A DNA stretch of 64,000 bases, taken from the NCBI RefSeq assembly GCF_020523795.1, contig NZ_JAJALI010000003.1, positions 558,001 to 622,000 of the forward strand. The letters run 5' to 3'. A model generated the notes under the pieces. The model saw nothing but the letters and a program-made list of their open reading frames with translations, had not been told where the DNA came from and did no database searches. Below are positions 9,280-19,025 of the stretch, piece by piece. The stretch's first letter is position 1. Each line of letters starts with the position of its first letter. Both the position numbers and the translations under genes were made by a program. This DNA comes from Ancylobacter sp. Lp-2 (GTDB taxonomy: Bacteria > Pseudomonadota > Alphaproteobacteria > Rhizobiales > Xanthobacteraceae).

Positions 9280-9989
9280 CGATTGGTCTCCCCTTCGGCG
9301 ACCAGCCGGTCGCGCTCGGCATAGATCGCCTCGGACACGAGGCGGATGAATTCCGCGTCCGGCAATCCCGGCGGCAGCGGCGGCAGATAGCTGACGGTGA
9401 CGGCGCCGGGATTCAGCGTGAAGCTGCGCCCCTTCCAGAACAGCCCGGCATCGTGGGCGACCGGCACCGCCGGCAGGCCGAGCGCCTTGTAGAGCAGCGC
9501 GACGCCGCGCTGGAACTCGGCGCGCTCATGCGGGCCGCGCCGCGTGCCTTCCGGGAAGATCAGCAGGCTGCGGCCGGCCGCCACCGCCTCACGGCCCTCG
9601 CGCAACATCTTCTTCAGCGAGGAGGCGCCGCCGGCGCGGTCGATGGCGATCATCGGCGAATGGCGCAGGAACCAGCCGAACACCGGGATCCGGTACAGCT
9701 CTTCCTTCAGCACGATGGCCACATTCGGCACCAGCACGGCGAAGGCGATGGTCTCCCAGGCCGACTGGTGGTTGGCGACATAGAGCGCCGGGCCAGCCGG
9801 GCGGTTGCCGCTTCCGATCTCGCGATAGCCGAGCCCGCCGACGCCGCGCAGAATGGCGAGCACGCCGCGCGCCCAGAAGCGGGAGAAGGTGCGCACCCGC
9901 TCCGGGCGCTTCATCAGCGCCAGCACCGGCGCGGCGGGCGCGAGGAGCAGCGTCCACAGGACGAGCAGCGGCAGGAACAGGATCGACAT
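9276..9989 (-). CDS. plsC: 1-acyl-sn-glycerol-3-phosphate acyltransferase family protein
   Basis: A 237-residue membrane-associated acyltransferase with an N-terminal hydrophobic anchor, the substrate-binding and catalytic NHQSAWE block, and the second conserved block FPEGTRRG that binds the glycerol phosphate. PlsC transfers an acyl group to lysophosphatidic acid in phospholipid synthesis at the inner membrane. In block I the last position is Glu rather than the usual Asp of HX4D, a known variant. It is translationally coupled (ATGA overlap) to the FAD reductase gene, with no evident biochemical link. Confidence 0.83.
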   Translation of the reverse strand: MSILFLPLLVLWTLLLAPAAPVLALMKRPERVRTFSRFWARGVLAILRGVGGLGYREIGSGNRPAGPALYVANHQSAWETIAFAVLVPNVAIVLKEELYRIPVFGWFLRHSPMIAIDRAGGASSLKKMLREGREAVAAGRSLLIFPEGTRRGPHERAEFQRGVALLYKALGLPAVPVAHDAGLFWKGRSFTLNPGAVTVSYLPPLPPGLPDAEFIRLVSEAIYAERDRLVAEGETNR

Positions 9990-10079
9990 GCGGCTTCCGG
10001 CGGCGGGAACGTGACGGTCGCCGGTGCTAGTAGCAGAAGCCGGGCCGGCGGGCGACAGGTCCCGCGACGCGGCGGGCGC

Positions 10080-11792
10080 TCACCCCTCGATCAGCGCGAA
10101 GCGGCCGACGTCGAACACACCGCGGTCGCTGATCTTGAGATGCGGGATTACCAGAAGCGGCAGGAACGCCACCTGCAGGAACGGCTCGGGCAGCACGACG
10201 CCGAGCGCCTTGGCCGCCGCGCGCAGCCTGACCAGCGCGGCGCGCACATCCTCGAACGACCGGTCGGACATCAGGCCGGCCACCGGCAGAGCCAGTTCGG
10301 CGGTGACCACGCCGCCCTGGGCGACCGCGAAGCCGCCGCGCAGCTCGATGAGGCGGTTCACCGCCACCGCCATGTCGGCATCGTCGACGCCGACGACGCA
10401 GATATTGTGGCTGTCATGGCCGACCGAGGAGGCGATGGCGCCGCGCTTCATGCCGAAGCCGTGCACGAAGCCGCGCCCGACATCGCCCGAGCGGCCGTGG
10501 CGCTCGACGACGGCGACCTTCACCGCGTCCTGATCGAGATCGACCTGCTTGGCGCCGCCCTCGATGGGCAGCTCCATGGTGAGGTCCTCGGTGATGATGC
10601 GGCCGGGCACCACGCCGATGACGCGGGTGGCGGTGCGGTTGCCGAGCACGCGGAAGGTGTCGGCCTGCGTCCGCCCGGCCTTGACCGAATCGAGGCCGAC
10701 CGGCGCCACCTGCCCGCGCGTGGCGAACAGCTCGCGCGTCACCGGCCGGCCGGCGGAGATCACCTGCCGCACCGAGCATTGCGCGAGGTCGTCCACCAGC
10801 ACGATGTCGGCGCGGCGGCCGGGCGCGATCAGGCCGCGATCGGTGAGCCCGAAGGCATTGGCGGCCGACAGGCTGGCCACCCGATAGACATGATGCAGCG
10901 GCGCGCCATGCGCGATGGCGGTGCGGATCATGTAGTCGAGATGGCCTTCCTCGGCGATGTCGAGCGGGTTGCGGTCGTCGGTGCAGAAGGCGAGATAGGC
11001 GGAGGTGTCGGCGTCGATCAGCGGGATCAGCGCGTGGAGATCCTTCGACACCGAGCCCTCGCGGATGAGGACGTTCATGCCCTTCATCAGCTTCTCGCGC
11101 CCCTCCTCCAGCGAGGTCGCCTCGTGCTCGGTGCGGATGCCGGCCGAGATGTAGCCGTTGAGGTCGCGGCCGGAGAGCAGCGGCGCGTGGCCGTCAATGT
11201 GGCCGCCGGAGAAGGCGGCGAGCTTGTCGAGGCAGCCCTCGTCCTTGAACAGCACGCCGGGGAAATTCATGAACTCGGCAAGGCCGATGCCGGACGGGTC
11301 GCCGCGCAGCGTCTCCAGATCGGCAGCGGAGAGCTCGGCGCCGGCGGTCTCGAAGGCGGTGGCCGGCACGCAGGAGGACAGCTGCACCCTGAGGTCCATG
11401 ATGGTGTGACGGGCGCATTGCTGGAAGTAACGGATGCCCTCGGCGCCCAGCACGTTGGCGATCTCGTGCGGGTCGCAGATCGCCGTGGTGACGCCGTGCG
11501 GCAGCACGCAGCGGTCGAACTCCAGCGGGGTGACCAGCGAGGATTCGACGTGCAGGTGGGTGTCGATGAAGCCCGGCACCGCGAACAGGCCGCGCCCGTC
11601 GATCTCGGTGACGCCCTCGTAATTGCCGTAGGTGCCGACGATGCGGTCGCCGCTGATGGCGATGTCGGTCTCGGTGATCGCGCCGGTGATGACGTCGAGC
11701 AACTGCACGTTCTGGATCACCAGATCCGCCCGTGCCACTCCGCGGCCCTGGTCGATGAAGCGGGCGAGGGCCTCGCGGTCGGCACGGGTCAT
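10080..11792 (-). CDS. ade: Adenine deaminase
   Basis: A 570-residue metal-dependent amidohydrolase converting adenine to hypoxanthine and ammonia. It shows the metal-binding THLHVESS motif after [19 protein letters not shown], the central [24 protein letters not shown], and the long C-terminal Ade domain with [13 protein letters not shown] and [15 protein letters not shown], which separates adenine deaminases from other amidohydrolases. Length and motif order match the family. It starts 20 bp after an aldo/keto reductase gene and is probably cotranscribed with it, though the two share no obvious pathway. Confidence 0.92.
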   Translation of the reverse strand: MTRADREALARFIDQGRGVARADLVIQNVQLLDVITGAITETDIAISGDRIVGTYGNYEGVTEIDGRGLFAVPGFIDTHLHVESSLVTPLEFDRCVLPHGVTTAICDPHEIANVLGAEGIRYFQQCARHTIMDLRVQLSSCVPATAFETAGAELSAADLETLRGDPSGIGLAEFMNFPGVLFKDEGCLDKLAAFSGGHIDGHAPLLSGRDLNGYISAGIRTEHEATSLEEGREKLMKGMNVLIREGSVSKDLHALIPLIDADTSAYLAFCTDDRNPLDIAEEGHLDYMIRTAIAHGAPLHHVYRVASLSAANAFGLTDRGLIAPGRRADIVLVDDLAQCSVRQVISAGRPVTRELFATRGQVAPVGLDSVKAGRTQADTFRVLGNRTATRVIGVVPGRIITEDLTMELPIEGGAKQVDLDQDAVKVAVVERHGRSGDVGRGFVHGFGMKRGAIASSVGHDSHNICVVGVDDADMAVAVNRLIELRGGFAVAQGGVVTAELALPVAGLMSDRSFEDVRAALVRLRAAAKALGVVLPEPFLQVAFLPLLVIPHLKISDRGVFDVGRFALIEG

Positions 11793-11812
11793 GGTCGCGT
11801 CTCCGTCAGGGT

Positions 11813-12763
11813 TCAGGCGCTGGCCGCATTCAGCCGTTCGATGTCGCCCGCCGTCAACTTGAGCTCGGCGGCGGCGAGGAGGTCGCCGAGCTGCTCGGGC
11901 TTCGAGGCGCTGGCGATGGCCGAGGTGACGGAAGGCCGCGCCATCACCCAGGCGAGCGCCACCTGGGTCGGGTTGGCGCCATGGGCGGCGGCGACCGCGT
12001 CGAGGGCGGCGAGAATGCCGAGGCCGCGCGGATTGAGGTATTTGCGGACGTTTTCGCCGCCGCGCACGCTCTTGCCGGCATCCTCCGCCGAGCGATACTT
12101 GCCGGTGAGGAAGCCCGCCGCGAGCGAGAAATAGGTGATGACGCCGAGGCCGTTGGCGCGGGCCACCGGCTCGATGTCGCCCTCATAGGCGGCGCGCGCG
12201 CACAGATTAAATTCCGGCTGGATGGTCTCGTAGCGCGGCAGGTGCTCGCGGGTGCTGACGGCGAGCGCGTCGAACAGGCGCTGGCCGGTGAGATTGGAGG
12301 CGCCGATGAGGCGGACCTTGCCAGCCTTGACCAGCGCGTCATAGGCGTGGAGCACCTCCTCGAAGGGGGTCTCGGCATCATCCCAATGCGACTGGTAGAG
12401 GTCGATATGATCGGTCTGCAGCCGCTTCAGCGAGGCTTCCACCGCCTCGGCGATGTAGTCCGCCTTCAGGCAGACCTTGCCGCGCCCCATATCGGCGCCG
12501 ACCTTGGTGGCGAGCACGATCCTGTCGCGGTTGCCGCGCGCCTTCAGCCATTTGCCGATGATGGTCTCGGACTCGCCGCCGACATGGCCGGGCGCCCAGC
12601 GGGAATAGACGTCGGCGGTGTCGATGAAGTTGAAGCCGGCGGCGACGAGCTCGTCGAGCAGGCGGAAGCTCGTCGCCTCGTCGGCGGTCCAGCCGAACAC
12701 ATTGCCGCCGAAGCACAGCGGCGGAACGAGGATGTCGGAGCGACCGAGACGGCGAAGTTCCAT
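11813..12763 (-). CDS. Aldo/keto reductase
   Basis: A 316-residue NADPH-dependent aldo/keto reductase of the large AKR family (COG0667 type). It begins [24 protein letters not shown]. The catalytic Asp and Tyr lie in [11 protein letters not shown], the catalytic Lys in [11 protein letters not shown] and the catalytic His in LYQSHWDD, followed by the cofactor-binding IGASNL and IQPEFNL segments. The frame is open for 81 codons upstream, but the start at 12763 after CAGGAGAAC gives the correct N-terminus. The substrate cannot be read from the sequence. It probably heads a two-gene unit with adenine deaminase. Confidence 0.85.
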   Translation of the reverse strand: MELRRLGRSDILVPPLCFGGNVFGWTADEATSFRLLDELVAAGFNFIDTADVYSRWAPGHVGGESETIIGKWLKARGNRDRIVLATKVGADMGRGKVCLKADYIAEAVEASLKRLQTDHIDLYQSHWDDAETPFEEVLHAYDALVKAGKVRLIGASNLTGQRLFDALAVSTREHLPRYETIQPEFNLCARAAYEGDIEPVARANGLGVITYFSLAAGFLTGKYRSAEDAGKSVRGGENVRKYLNPRGLGILAALDAVAAAHGANPTQVALAWVMARPSVTSAIASASKPEQLGDLLAAAELKLTAGDIERLNAASA

Positions 12764-12929
12764 GGGGCGTTCTCCTGCAGGCACGGCAGTGGCGGCCATG
12801 CGGTGAAGATGCGTCGGTGAAGGTCCCCGCGAAGGATTCGGGGCGAAATGTTGGCGGAGTTTAGCCGGGACGGGCGGAAGGGCGAACCACCCGCCGATTG
12901 TTCTTTCGGGTGGCCGGCGGGAGGGGGTC

Positions 12930-14207
12930 TCAGGCCGGCTGCGCCAGCGCCGTGCGCCCGCGCCGGTACAGCGCCAGCGTCGAGACCAGGCCGACCAGGC
13001 CGGCAAACGCCATCCAGTAGCCGGGCGCCGCCTTGTCCTGCGTCGCCTCGATCAGCCAGGTGGAGATGGCGAGCGAGGAGCCGCCCAGCGTGGTGGCGAG
13101 GCTGTAGGCGAGCGAGAAGCCGGAGGTGCGCACGCTCGCCGGCACCACCTCGGTGAGCGCCACCACCATGGCGCCGTTATAGCCGGCATAGATGAAGGAC
13201 AGCCACAATTCGACGACCAGCATACGCTCGAAGGTGATGCCCGACACCAGCCAGGCGAGCGCCGGATAGGCGGTGAGCGCCGCCAGCACGGCGAAGGCGA
13301 CGAGGATCGGCTTGCGGCCGATGCGATCCGATAGCGCGCCGAAGACCGGCAGCCAGACGAAGTTCGACGCGCCGACGGCGATGGTGACCAGCAGCGCGTC
13401 GGTCTCCGACAGCTTCAGCACCGTCTTGCCGAAGGACGGCGTGTAGACGGTGATGAGGTAGAAGGAGACCGTGGTCATCACCACCATGCCGACACCGCCC
13501 AGCACCACCGGCCAGGCGGCGGCGAGGGTGCGGAAGATCTCCGCCGTGGTCGGGCGATGGGTGCGGGCGGCGAACGCCTTGGTCTCCGGCAGCGAGCGGC
13601 GGATGACGAAGATGAACGGCACGATCAGGCAGCCGATGAAGAACGGGATGCGCCAGCCCCAGCCGGCGACGTCGGCCGGCGACAGCAGCTTGTTGATCGC
13701 GAAGCCGAGCAGCGCCGCGACGATGACGGCGACCTGCTGGCTGCCCGACTGCCAGCTGACATAGAAGCCCTTATTGCCCGGCGTCGCCATCTCCGACAGG
13801 TAGACCGACACGCCGCCGAGCTCGACGCCCGCGGAGAAGCCCTGCAACAGCCGCCCGGCCAGCACCAGCAGCGGCGCGAGGAGGCCGATGCTGGCATAGC
13901 CCGGCACGAAGGCGATGAGCACGGTGCCGGACGCCATGATGGACAGCGTGAGCAACAGGCCCTGCCGCCGGCCCATGCGGTCGATATAGGGCCCAAGCAC
14001 CAGCGCGCCGATGGGCCGCATGACGAAGCCGGCGGCGAATGAGAGGAAGGTCGCCATCAGCGAGACGAATTCGTTCTCGTTGGGGAAGAAGGTGTGGGCA
14101 ATATGCGTCGCGTAGATGCCGAACAAGAAGAAGTCGAACATCTCCAGGAAATTGCCGCTGGTGACGCGCAGAATATTCTTGATAGTCTCGCCGCGCGTAT
14201 TGCTCAT
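12930..14207 (-). CDS. MFS transporter, metabolite:H+ symporter family (citrate/tricarballylate-like)
   Basis: A 425-residue transporter with twelve predicted membrane segments. The N-terminus reads [27 protein letters not shown], close to citrate/tricarballylate proton symporters of the MHS branch. The loop 2-3 motif appears as [14 protein letters not shown] and repeats as [13 protein letters not shown] in the second half. The start at 14207 follows GGGGAGCGAG and is preferred over an upstream in-frame start. Probably a carboxylate/H+ symporter of the inner membrane; the substrate is inferred from resemblance only. Confidence 0.83.
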   Translation of the reverse strand: MSNTRGETIKNILRVTSGNFLEMFDFFLFGIYATHIAHTFFPNENEFVSLMATFLSFAAGFVMRPIGALVLGPYIDRMGRRQGLLLTLSIMASGTVLIAFVPGYASIGLLAPLLVLAGRLLQGFSAGVELGGVSVYLSEMATPGNKGFYVSWQSGSQQVAVIVAALLGFAINKLLSPADVAGWGWRIPFFIGCLIVPFIFVIRRSLPETKAFAARTHRPTTAEIFRTLAAAWPVVLGGVGMVVMTTVSFYLITVYTPSFGKTVLKLSETDALLVTIAVGASNFVWLPVFGALSDRIGRKPILVAFAVLAALTAYPALAWLVSGITFERMLVVELWLSFIYAGYNGAMVVALTEVVPASVRTSGFSLAYSLATTLGGSSLAISTWLIEATQDKAAPGYWMAFAGLVGLVSTLALYRRGRTALAQPA

Positions 14208-14382
14208 CTCGCTCCCCTCGGAACCGGCCGTCGGCACGCGAATATTACGTAAGGTCAGCAAGTTGCGACGTCATGCCCGGCGATACCGATGTGATAATTT
14301 AGCCGCCGGCAGAAAGCCAGCTCGGCCGCGACCGCCTTTGGACCAATGGCCGGACGGGTGCGGGCACCGGCCGAGGCCGGCC

Positions 14383-15276
14383 TCAGAGCAGGATCATGTC
14401 GATCGGCTGCGGCGGCTCGGGCAGGTCGGTCTCGCCCAGTGCCTCGCGCAGATTGAGCTCGATGCCATGGGCAATGGCGTTGATCGGCACCGCGTTGGGG
14501 CGGGTGCCGAACGGCTCCTCCATCTCGTCGCCGAGGGCGTCGAGGCCGAAGAAGGTGTAGGCGACGAGGCCGGTGACGAAGGGCGTGCCCCAGCCGAGCA
14601 CGTCGGCGAAGCCGAAGGGCAGCAGCAGGCAGAACAGATAGGCGGTGCGGTGCAGCAGCAGCGTGTAGCCGAACGGCACCGGGGTGGTGCGCAGCCGCTC
14701 GCAGGCGGTGGCGGCATGGTTGAGCTCGGTCAGCCCGGCATCGAGCAGCGAGAATTCGATGTCGGACAACAGCCCCTCGCCGCGCGCATCGGCGAGGCCG
14801 GCGCCGGCCTCACGCAATTGCGCATCGGCCGGGAAGCGGGGCGCCGTGCCGGGCGGGGAATTTCCCGGCGACGGCGCGCGCAGCGCGGCTTCGAGCGCGT
14901 GGGTGAATATGATGAGGCGGCCGAGCAGGGCGCGGCGAGCGGCGCGGCCGGGCTCGCCGCGCGCCTCCAAGAGCAGGCTGCGGCGGGCGAGGTCGCGCGC
15001 GGCCGACAGTATCGTTCCCCATTGCTTGCGGGCTTCCCACCAGCGGTCGTAGCAGGCGCTGTTGCGGAAGCCGAGGAACACCGACAGCGCGATGCCGACC
15101 AGCGCGAAGGGCATGCCGTCCAGCGCCGGCACCAGCCCGGGTCGCAGCGCATGGCCGGCGACGATGGCGGCCGACAGCGCCATGACCAGCACGAGCTGCG
15201 GCCAGATCTGCTGGAGCACCGAGCTGCGCAGGATGAAGAACAGCTCCAGCAGGCTGGGACGGTCGCGGACGATCAT
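14383..15276 (-). CDS. Bestrophin-family membrane protein (YneE/UPF0187)
   Basis: A 297-residue bestrophin-like channel protein. Hydrophobic segments near residues 25-65 and 190-235 flank the family motif FLGFRNSACYDRWWEARKQWG, and the C-terminal half contains a second conserved region around FALFGLDALGDEMEEPFG-like sequence. Bacterial bestrophins form pentameric ion channels; both anion- and cation-selective members are known, so selectivity is open. It stands alone on the minus strand and lies downstream of a region with three 14-bp tandem repeats. Confidence 0.83.
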   Translation of the reverse strand: MIVRDRPSLLELFFILRSSVLQQIWPQLVLVMALSAAIVAGHALRPGLVPALDGMPFALVGIALSVFLGFRNSACYDRWWEARKQWGTILSAARDLARRSLLLEARGEPGRAARRALLGRLIIFTHALEAALRAPSPGNSPPGTAPRFPADAQLREAGAGLADARGEGLLSDIEFSLLDAGLTELNHAATACERLRTTPVPFGYTLLLHRTAYLFCLLLPFGFADVLGWGTPFVTGLVAYTFFGLDALGDEMEEPFGTRPNAVPINAIAHGIELNLREALGETDLPEPPQPIDMILL

Positions 15277-15300
15277 GCGGGCTTCCGGGTCGGATGGGCC

Positions 15301-15342
15301 GGGTCTTACGGGACGGGTCTTGCGGGACGGGTCTTACGGGAC
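15301..15342. repeat. Three tandem copies of a 14-bp repeat
   Basis: The unit GGGTCTTACGGGAC occurs three times in a row, the middle copy having G instead of A at position 8. It lies in the 217-bp gap upstream of the bestrophin gene, which holds no other recognisable feature. Confidence 0.85.
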
Positions 15343-15493
15343 GCCTGCCGGTGGCGACGGCGCGCGGCGCAAAAGCTAGCGCGGCGCGGGGCCGCGTGAA
15401 AGCGCCCGCAATGCCCAGAGAGTTCTCGGCCGCAGCATCCCCGGCGACGGCCACGGCCTGCGGAGCCGGCAAGCCGACTTCAGAACGACGGCC

Positions 15494-16279
15494 TCAGAAC
15501 ACCTCGTCCTCGGCGCCGCCGACCTCGATTAGCTCGACCTGGTCGCGGGCGCAGACCTCGCGCAGCAGCGGCGAGGAGACGGCGTCGGTGACGAAGGTGT
15601 CGATCTCGTTCATCGCGCCGATGCGCACCGGCGCCGACCGCTCCAGCTTGGAACGGTCGGCCACCAGGATCACCTGCCGGGCATTGTCGATGATGGCGCG
15701 GGCGACTTGCACCTCGCGATAGTCGAAATCGAGCAGCGTGCCGTCCTCCTCGATGGCGGAGGCGCCGATCACCGCATAGTCGACGCGGAACTGGCGGACG
15801 AAATCCACCGCCGAGGAGCCGATCACCGCGCCGTCGGCATGACGCACCGGGCCGCCGGCCATGATCAGCTCGATGGTCGGGTGGCGGTAGAGCTCGGTGG
15901 CGACGTTGAGGTTGTTGGTGATCACCAGCAGATCCTCGTGACTGCCGAGCGCGCGGGCCACTTCCTCGGTGGTGGTGCCGATGTTGATGAACAGCGAGGC
16001 GCGGTTCGGCACGATGCTGGCCGCCGCCTCGGCGATGGCGCGCTTGGCGCCCTGCGCCATCACCCGGCGCGCCTCATAGGCGAGGTTCTCCACCCCCGAG
16101 GCCACCACCGCGCCGCCATGCACGCGCGACATCAGCCGGCGGATGCAGAGGTCGTTGAGGTCCTTGCGGATGGTCTGCGGCGACACGTCGAAGCGGCCGG
16201 AGAGATCCTCGACGCTGACCCGGCCCTGGGCGCGGGCGAGCATCAATATGTCCTGCTGGCGGGAGGAGATGGCGTTCAT
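15494..16279 (-). CDS. DeoR/GlpR-family transcriptional regulator
   Basis: A 261-residue DeoR-type repressor. The N-terminal helix-turn-helix (about 5-55) contains SSRQQDILMLARAQGRVSVEDLS and VSPQTIRKDLNDL, the family signature, followed by the sugar-phosphate isomerase-like sensor domain with FINIGTTTEEVARAL and HADGAVIGSSAVDFV. The frame is open 35 codons upstream, but MNAISSRQQ at 16279 is the normal start. GlpR-like members sense glycerol-3-phosphate and others sugar phosphates. No sugar operon is adjacent, so its target genes probably lie elsewhere. Confidence 0.87.
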   Translation of the reverse strand: MNAISSRQQDILMLARAQGRVSVEDLSGRFDVSPQTIRKDLNDLCIRRLMSRVHGGAVVASGVENLAYEARRVMAQGAKRAIAEAAASIVPNRASLFINIGTTTEEVARALGSHEDLLVITNNLNVATELYRHPTIELIMAGGPVRHADGAVIGSSAVDFVRQFRVDYAVIGASAIEEDGTLLDFDYREVQVARAIIDNARQVILVADRSKLERSAPVRIGAMNEIDTFVTDAVSSPLLREVCARDQVELIEVGGAEDEVF

Positions 16280-16388
16280 TGTCTTTGGCCCCGCGTCGTC
16301 GTCCCGCTCGCCGCCGGCGCGGCGGAAGCGCCTGGCGAGGATTCGCGGCAATCCTGCACCATCGGGCGGGCGGATCGCAAACAAACCC

Positions 16389-17822
16389 TTAGCTGCGCTG
16401 CAACATCCGCTCCGGATCGGCCAGCGCGGCGAGGCGCGCCTCCAGGGCGAGAAGGTCGGCCTTGCCGCTCGACAGGCGCGGCCAGTCGTCGAGCGCGAGG
16501 AAGCGGCGCGGCAGCTTGGCGGCCGGCAGCAGCACCCGGCAATGCGCCCGGAGCCGGGCAGGATCGCGCGCCCCCGGGCCGCGCAGCACCGCCACCAGCT
16601 CGACGCCGCGCAGCGGGTCCGGCAGGCCGAACACCGCCGCCTCGAGGATGCCCGGCGCGCTCACCAGCACCGCCTCGATCTCCTCCGGGTAGACGTTGAG
16701 GCCGGAGGTGACCAGCATGCGTTTTTCGCGCCCGGCCAGCGTGAGGCGGCCGGCCTCGTCGAGCCGGCCGTGATCGCCGATGGTGAGGAAGCCGCCGGCG
16801 CGGCGGGTCTCCTCGCCGCCGCCGCAGGCATAGTCGTCGAACAGCATGGTGCTCGCCACCCAGATGGTGCCGGTGGCGCCGGGCGGCAGGTTGCGGCCCT
16901 CAGCGTCGCGGATGGCGAGGGTGACGCCCGGCGCGGCGGTGCCGACCGAGCCCTCCGACACCTCTTCGCCCGGCCGGACCAGGGTGACGAAGCTCATCTC
17001 CGAGGCGCCGTAGAACTCGGCGATGCCGGCGCGGGGAAACGCCGCCGCCACCGCCGCGCGGGTGTGCGGACGCCATTTGGCGCCGCTGATCAGGATCAGC
17101 CGCACGCTGGGCAGGTCGATGCCCTCCTCGGCGGCGGCGCGCGCCAGCATCTGCAGCTGGGTCGGCGTCGCATAGAGCGCGGTGACGCGGTGGCGGGCGA
17201 TCAGTTCCAGCGCCCGCTGCGGATGGAACAGGCGCAGCATCACCGCCGTGGCGCCGATGTGCAGCGCATGCACCACTCCATAGAGGTGCAGCGAGGCGGA
17301 CAGCGCGCCCGGCGCCAGGATCACGTCGTCGCCGGTGAGGCCGAACTCCGTCTCGCTGACCGCGAAGCTGTCGATCCACGAGCGGTGCCCGCGCCGGTAG
17401 CCCTTGGGCAGGCCGGTCGAGCCGGAGGTGAAGCCGACATAGAAGGCATCGTCAGGGTGCGGGGCCGGCAGCGGTTCGACGGCGCCGGGCGGCAGCTCGC
17501 TCTCATCAGATAGCGTTAACGCCGGGTCGAGCGCGGCGTCGACGGCGGCGCGATAGCCGGCCGGCCAGGCGGGATCATAGACCAGCGCCTGCCGGCCGCT
17601 CACCGCGCAGGCGAAGAAGCCGGCGACCAGCGCCGGGCTGTTGCCGATGGCAAGCGCGATGCCGCTCCCCGGCGGGCTGCGCCGGGCGAGATCGGCGGCG
17701 CGGCGCGCCACCGTCGCGGCGAAGGCGGCGCGGCTGAGTTCCTCCTCGCCGCAGATCAGCGCCGGCCGCTCCGGCGCCTGCCGCGCCAGTTCCGCCAGCC
17801 GGTCGCCGATGGTGCGGTTCAA
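16389..17822 (-). CDS. AMP-dependent acyl-CoA synthetase, linked to biotin uptake genes
   Basis: A 477-residue ANL-superfamily ligase. The AMP-binding P-loop VGFTSGSTGLPKG, the A5 block AEFYGASEMSF, the A7/A8 region GDHGRLDEAGRL and the C-terminal catalytic lysine motif SSGKADLLALE are all present, so both half-reactions (acyl-adenylate, then acyl-CoA) should work. It overlaps the end of bioY by 4 bp and is the last gene of the bioMNY operon. Acyl-CoA ligases next to bioY are known in other alphaproteobacteria, and a role with a biotin precursor such as pimelate is possible, but the substrate is not shown by the sequence. Confidence 0.82.
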   Translation of the reverse strand: MNRTIGDRLAELARQAPERPALICGEEELSRAAFAATVARRAADLARRSPPGSGIALAIGNSPALVAGFFACAVSGRQALVYDPAWPAGYRAAVDAALDPALTLSDESELPPGAVEPLPAPHPDDAFYVGFTSGSTGLPKGYRRGHRSWIDSFAVSETEFGLTGDDVILAPGALSASLHLYGVVHALHIGATAVMLRLFHPQRALELIARHRVTALYATPTQLQMLARAAAEEGIDLPSVRLILISGAKWRPHTRAAVAAAFPRAGIAEFYGASEMSFVTLVRPGEEVSEGSVGTAAPGVTLAIRDAEGRNLPPGATGTIWVASTMLFDDYACGGGEETRRAGGFLTIGDHGRLDEAGRLTLAGREKRMLVTSGLNVYPEEIEAVLVSAPGILEAAVFGLPDPLRGVELVAVLRGPGARDPARLRAHCRVLLPAAKLPRRFLALDDWPRLSSGKADLLALEARLAALADPERMLQRS

Positions 17823-18382
17823 CGGGTGGGCGCGCGGGAGAGCAGCGCCTCCGGCATGCCGCGCGCCACGGTCTGGGCGACCAGCGCGGTAAGCACCGCC
17901 TTGAGGGAGTCGCCGGGGATAAAGATCAGGCAGGCCTTGGCGGCGTCGATCAGCGACAGGTCGGTCTTCAGCGCCATGCCGACGATGCCGAAAGCATAGA
18001 GCACGACGATGCCGCCGACCACCGAGGCGATCAGCGCCGAGGCGAACACCGCCTGCGCGCGCAGCACCTGCATCAGCCAGCCGGCGACGAAGGCGGCGGC
18101 CACCCAGCCGAAGATGAAGCCGGCCGAGGGGGTGAAGAACACCCCGAGCCCGCCGCGCCCGCCGGCGAGGATCGGCGCGCCCAGCGCCACGACGAACAGC
18201 ACCAGCAGCATGGCGAGCGCGCCGCGCTTCGCCCCCAGCATCACGCCGGCCAGCATCGCGCCCATGCTCTGGGCGGTGATCGGCACGCCGCCAGCGATCG
18301 GCAGGTCGAATTTGGGCATCAGGCCCAGCACGGCGAAGATCGCGGCATAGAGGGCGATCTGCACGAGCGCACGGTCCTTCAT
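17819..18382 (-). CDS. bioY: Biotin ECF transporter substrate-binding protein BioY
   Basis: A 187-residue hydrophobic S-component with about six membrane segments. The BioY signatures are visible: GVPITAQSMGAMLAGVMLGAKRG-type sequence after the first segments, APILAGGRGGLGVFFTPSAGFIFG, and FIPGDSLKAVLTALVA near the C-terminus. BioY captures biotin with very high affinity and works with the BioMN energising module, encoded just upstream. It starts 31 bp after bioN and overlaps the acyl-CoA ligase start. Confidence 0.93.
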   Translation of the reverse strand: MKDRALVQIALYAAIFAVLGLMPKFDLPIAGGVPITAQSMGAMLAGVMLGAKRGALAMLLVLFVVALGAPILAGGRGGLGVFFTPSAGFIFGWVAAAFVAGWLMQVLRAQAVFASALIASVVGGIVVLYAFGIVGMALKTDLSLIDAAKACLIFIPGDSLKAVLTALVAQTVARGMPEALLSRAPTR

Positions 18383-18413
18383 CGGCTTCTTCCTCTGTTC
18401 ATCGGCGGGTTGT

Positions 18414-19025
18414 TCATCGGCGCTTGCCTCTCGGCGCGCCGCCGCGGGCGGTGAGCGCCTCGGCGGTGTGATGCGACAGTCTCAGGGTCTGAATACAGAA
18501 CGGCGCGAGCAGGCGCCAGCCGCCACGCTTGCCGGTGCGGGCGCGCCAGCTCTCGTTCAGCGCCTCCCACAGCGCGAACAGCAGCGGCACGAAGCGCAGC
18601 ATCATCGCCACCATCAGCGCCAACGCGCGGGGCGACAGGCCGAACAGCGCCAGCGGACGCAGGATCGGCTCGACCGCGTCCATCATGTCGTCCATGCGGG
18701 TGGTCATGGTGACGGCATTGGCGAGGAGGACCATCGCCAGAAGCCGCAGCACCATGGCGATACCGGCCTCAAGGCTGCCGGTCCACCAGTGCAGGCCGAC
18801 GAGGATGACGAGCAGCGGCAGCATCGGGCGCAACAGCGCCACCTGCCGCAGCGCCGCCCGGCCGAGGCTGACATAGAGGGAGAACACCACCGCGAGCAGC
18901 CCGCCCATCAGCGGCACGCTGTCGAACGGGGTGACCAGCAGGCTGATGAGCGCCAGCGCGATCAGCTTCCATCCGGCGGGCACGGCGTGCGCCCAGGTAC
19001 GTTCGGCGAGATAGAGCGAGATCAC
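18414..19025 (-). CDS. bioN: ECF transporter transmembrane coupling protein BioN
   Basis: A 203-residue EcfT-type membrane protein. It has four to five hydrophobic segments and a long cytoplasmic coupling region; the C-terminal EALTARGGAPRGKRR carries the A-R-G motif that transmits ATPase movement to the S-component. The start overlaps the end of bioM by 4 bp, and bioY follows 31 bp later. Together these build the three-part BioMNY importer of Rhizobiales. Confidence 0.9.
   Translation of the reverse strand: MISLYLAERTWAHAVPAGWKLIALALISLLVTPFDSVPLMGGLLAVVFSLYVSLGRAALRQVALLRPMLPLLVILVGLHWWTGSLEAGIAMVLRLLAMVLLANAVTMTTRMDDMMDAVEPILRPLALFGLSPRALALMVAMMLRFVPLLFALWEALNESWRARTGKRGGWRLLAPFCIQTLRLSHHTAEALTARGGAPRGKRR

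Noticed and set aside
9453-12134. An 893-codon open frame on the plus strand
   Set aside because: Antisense to plsC, adenine deaminase and an aldo/keto reductase, all with intact motifs.
15301-15342. The three tandem repeats as a possible CRISPR array
   Set aside because: The units are 14 bp and directly adjacent with no spacers, and no cas gene is present.
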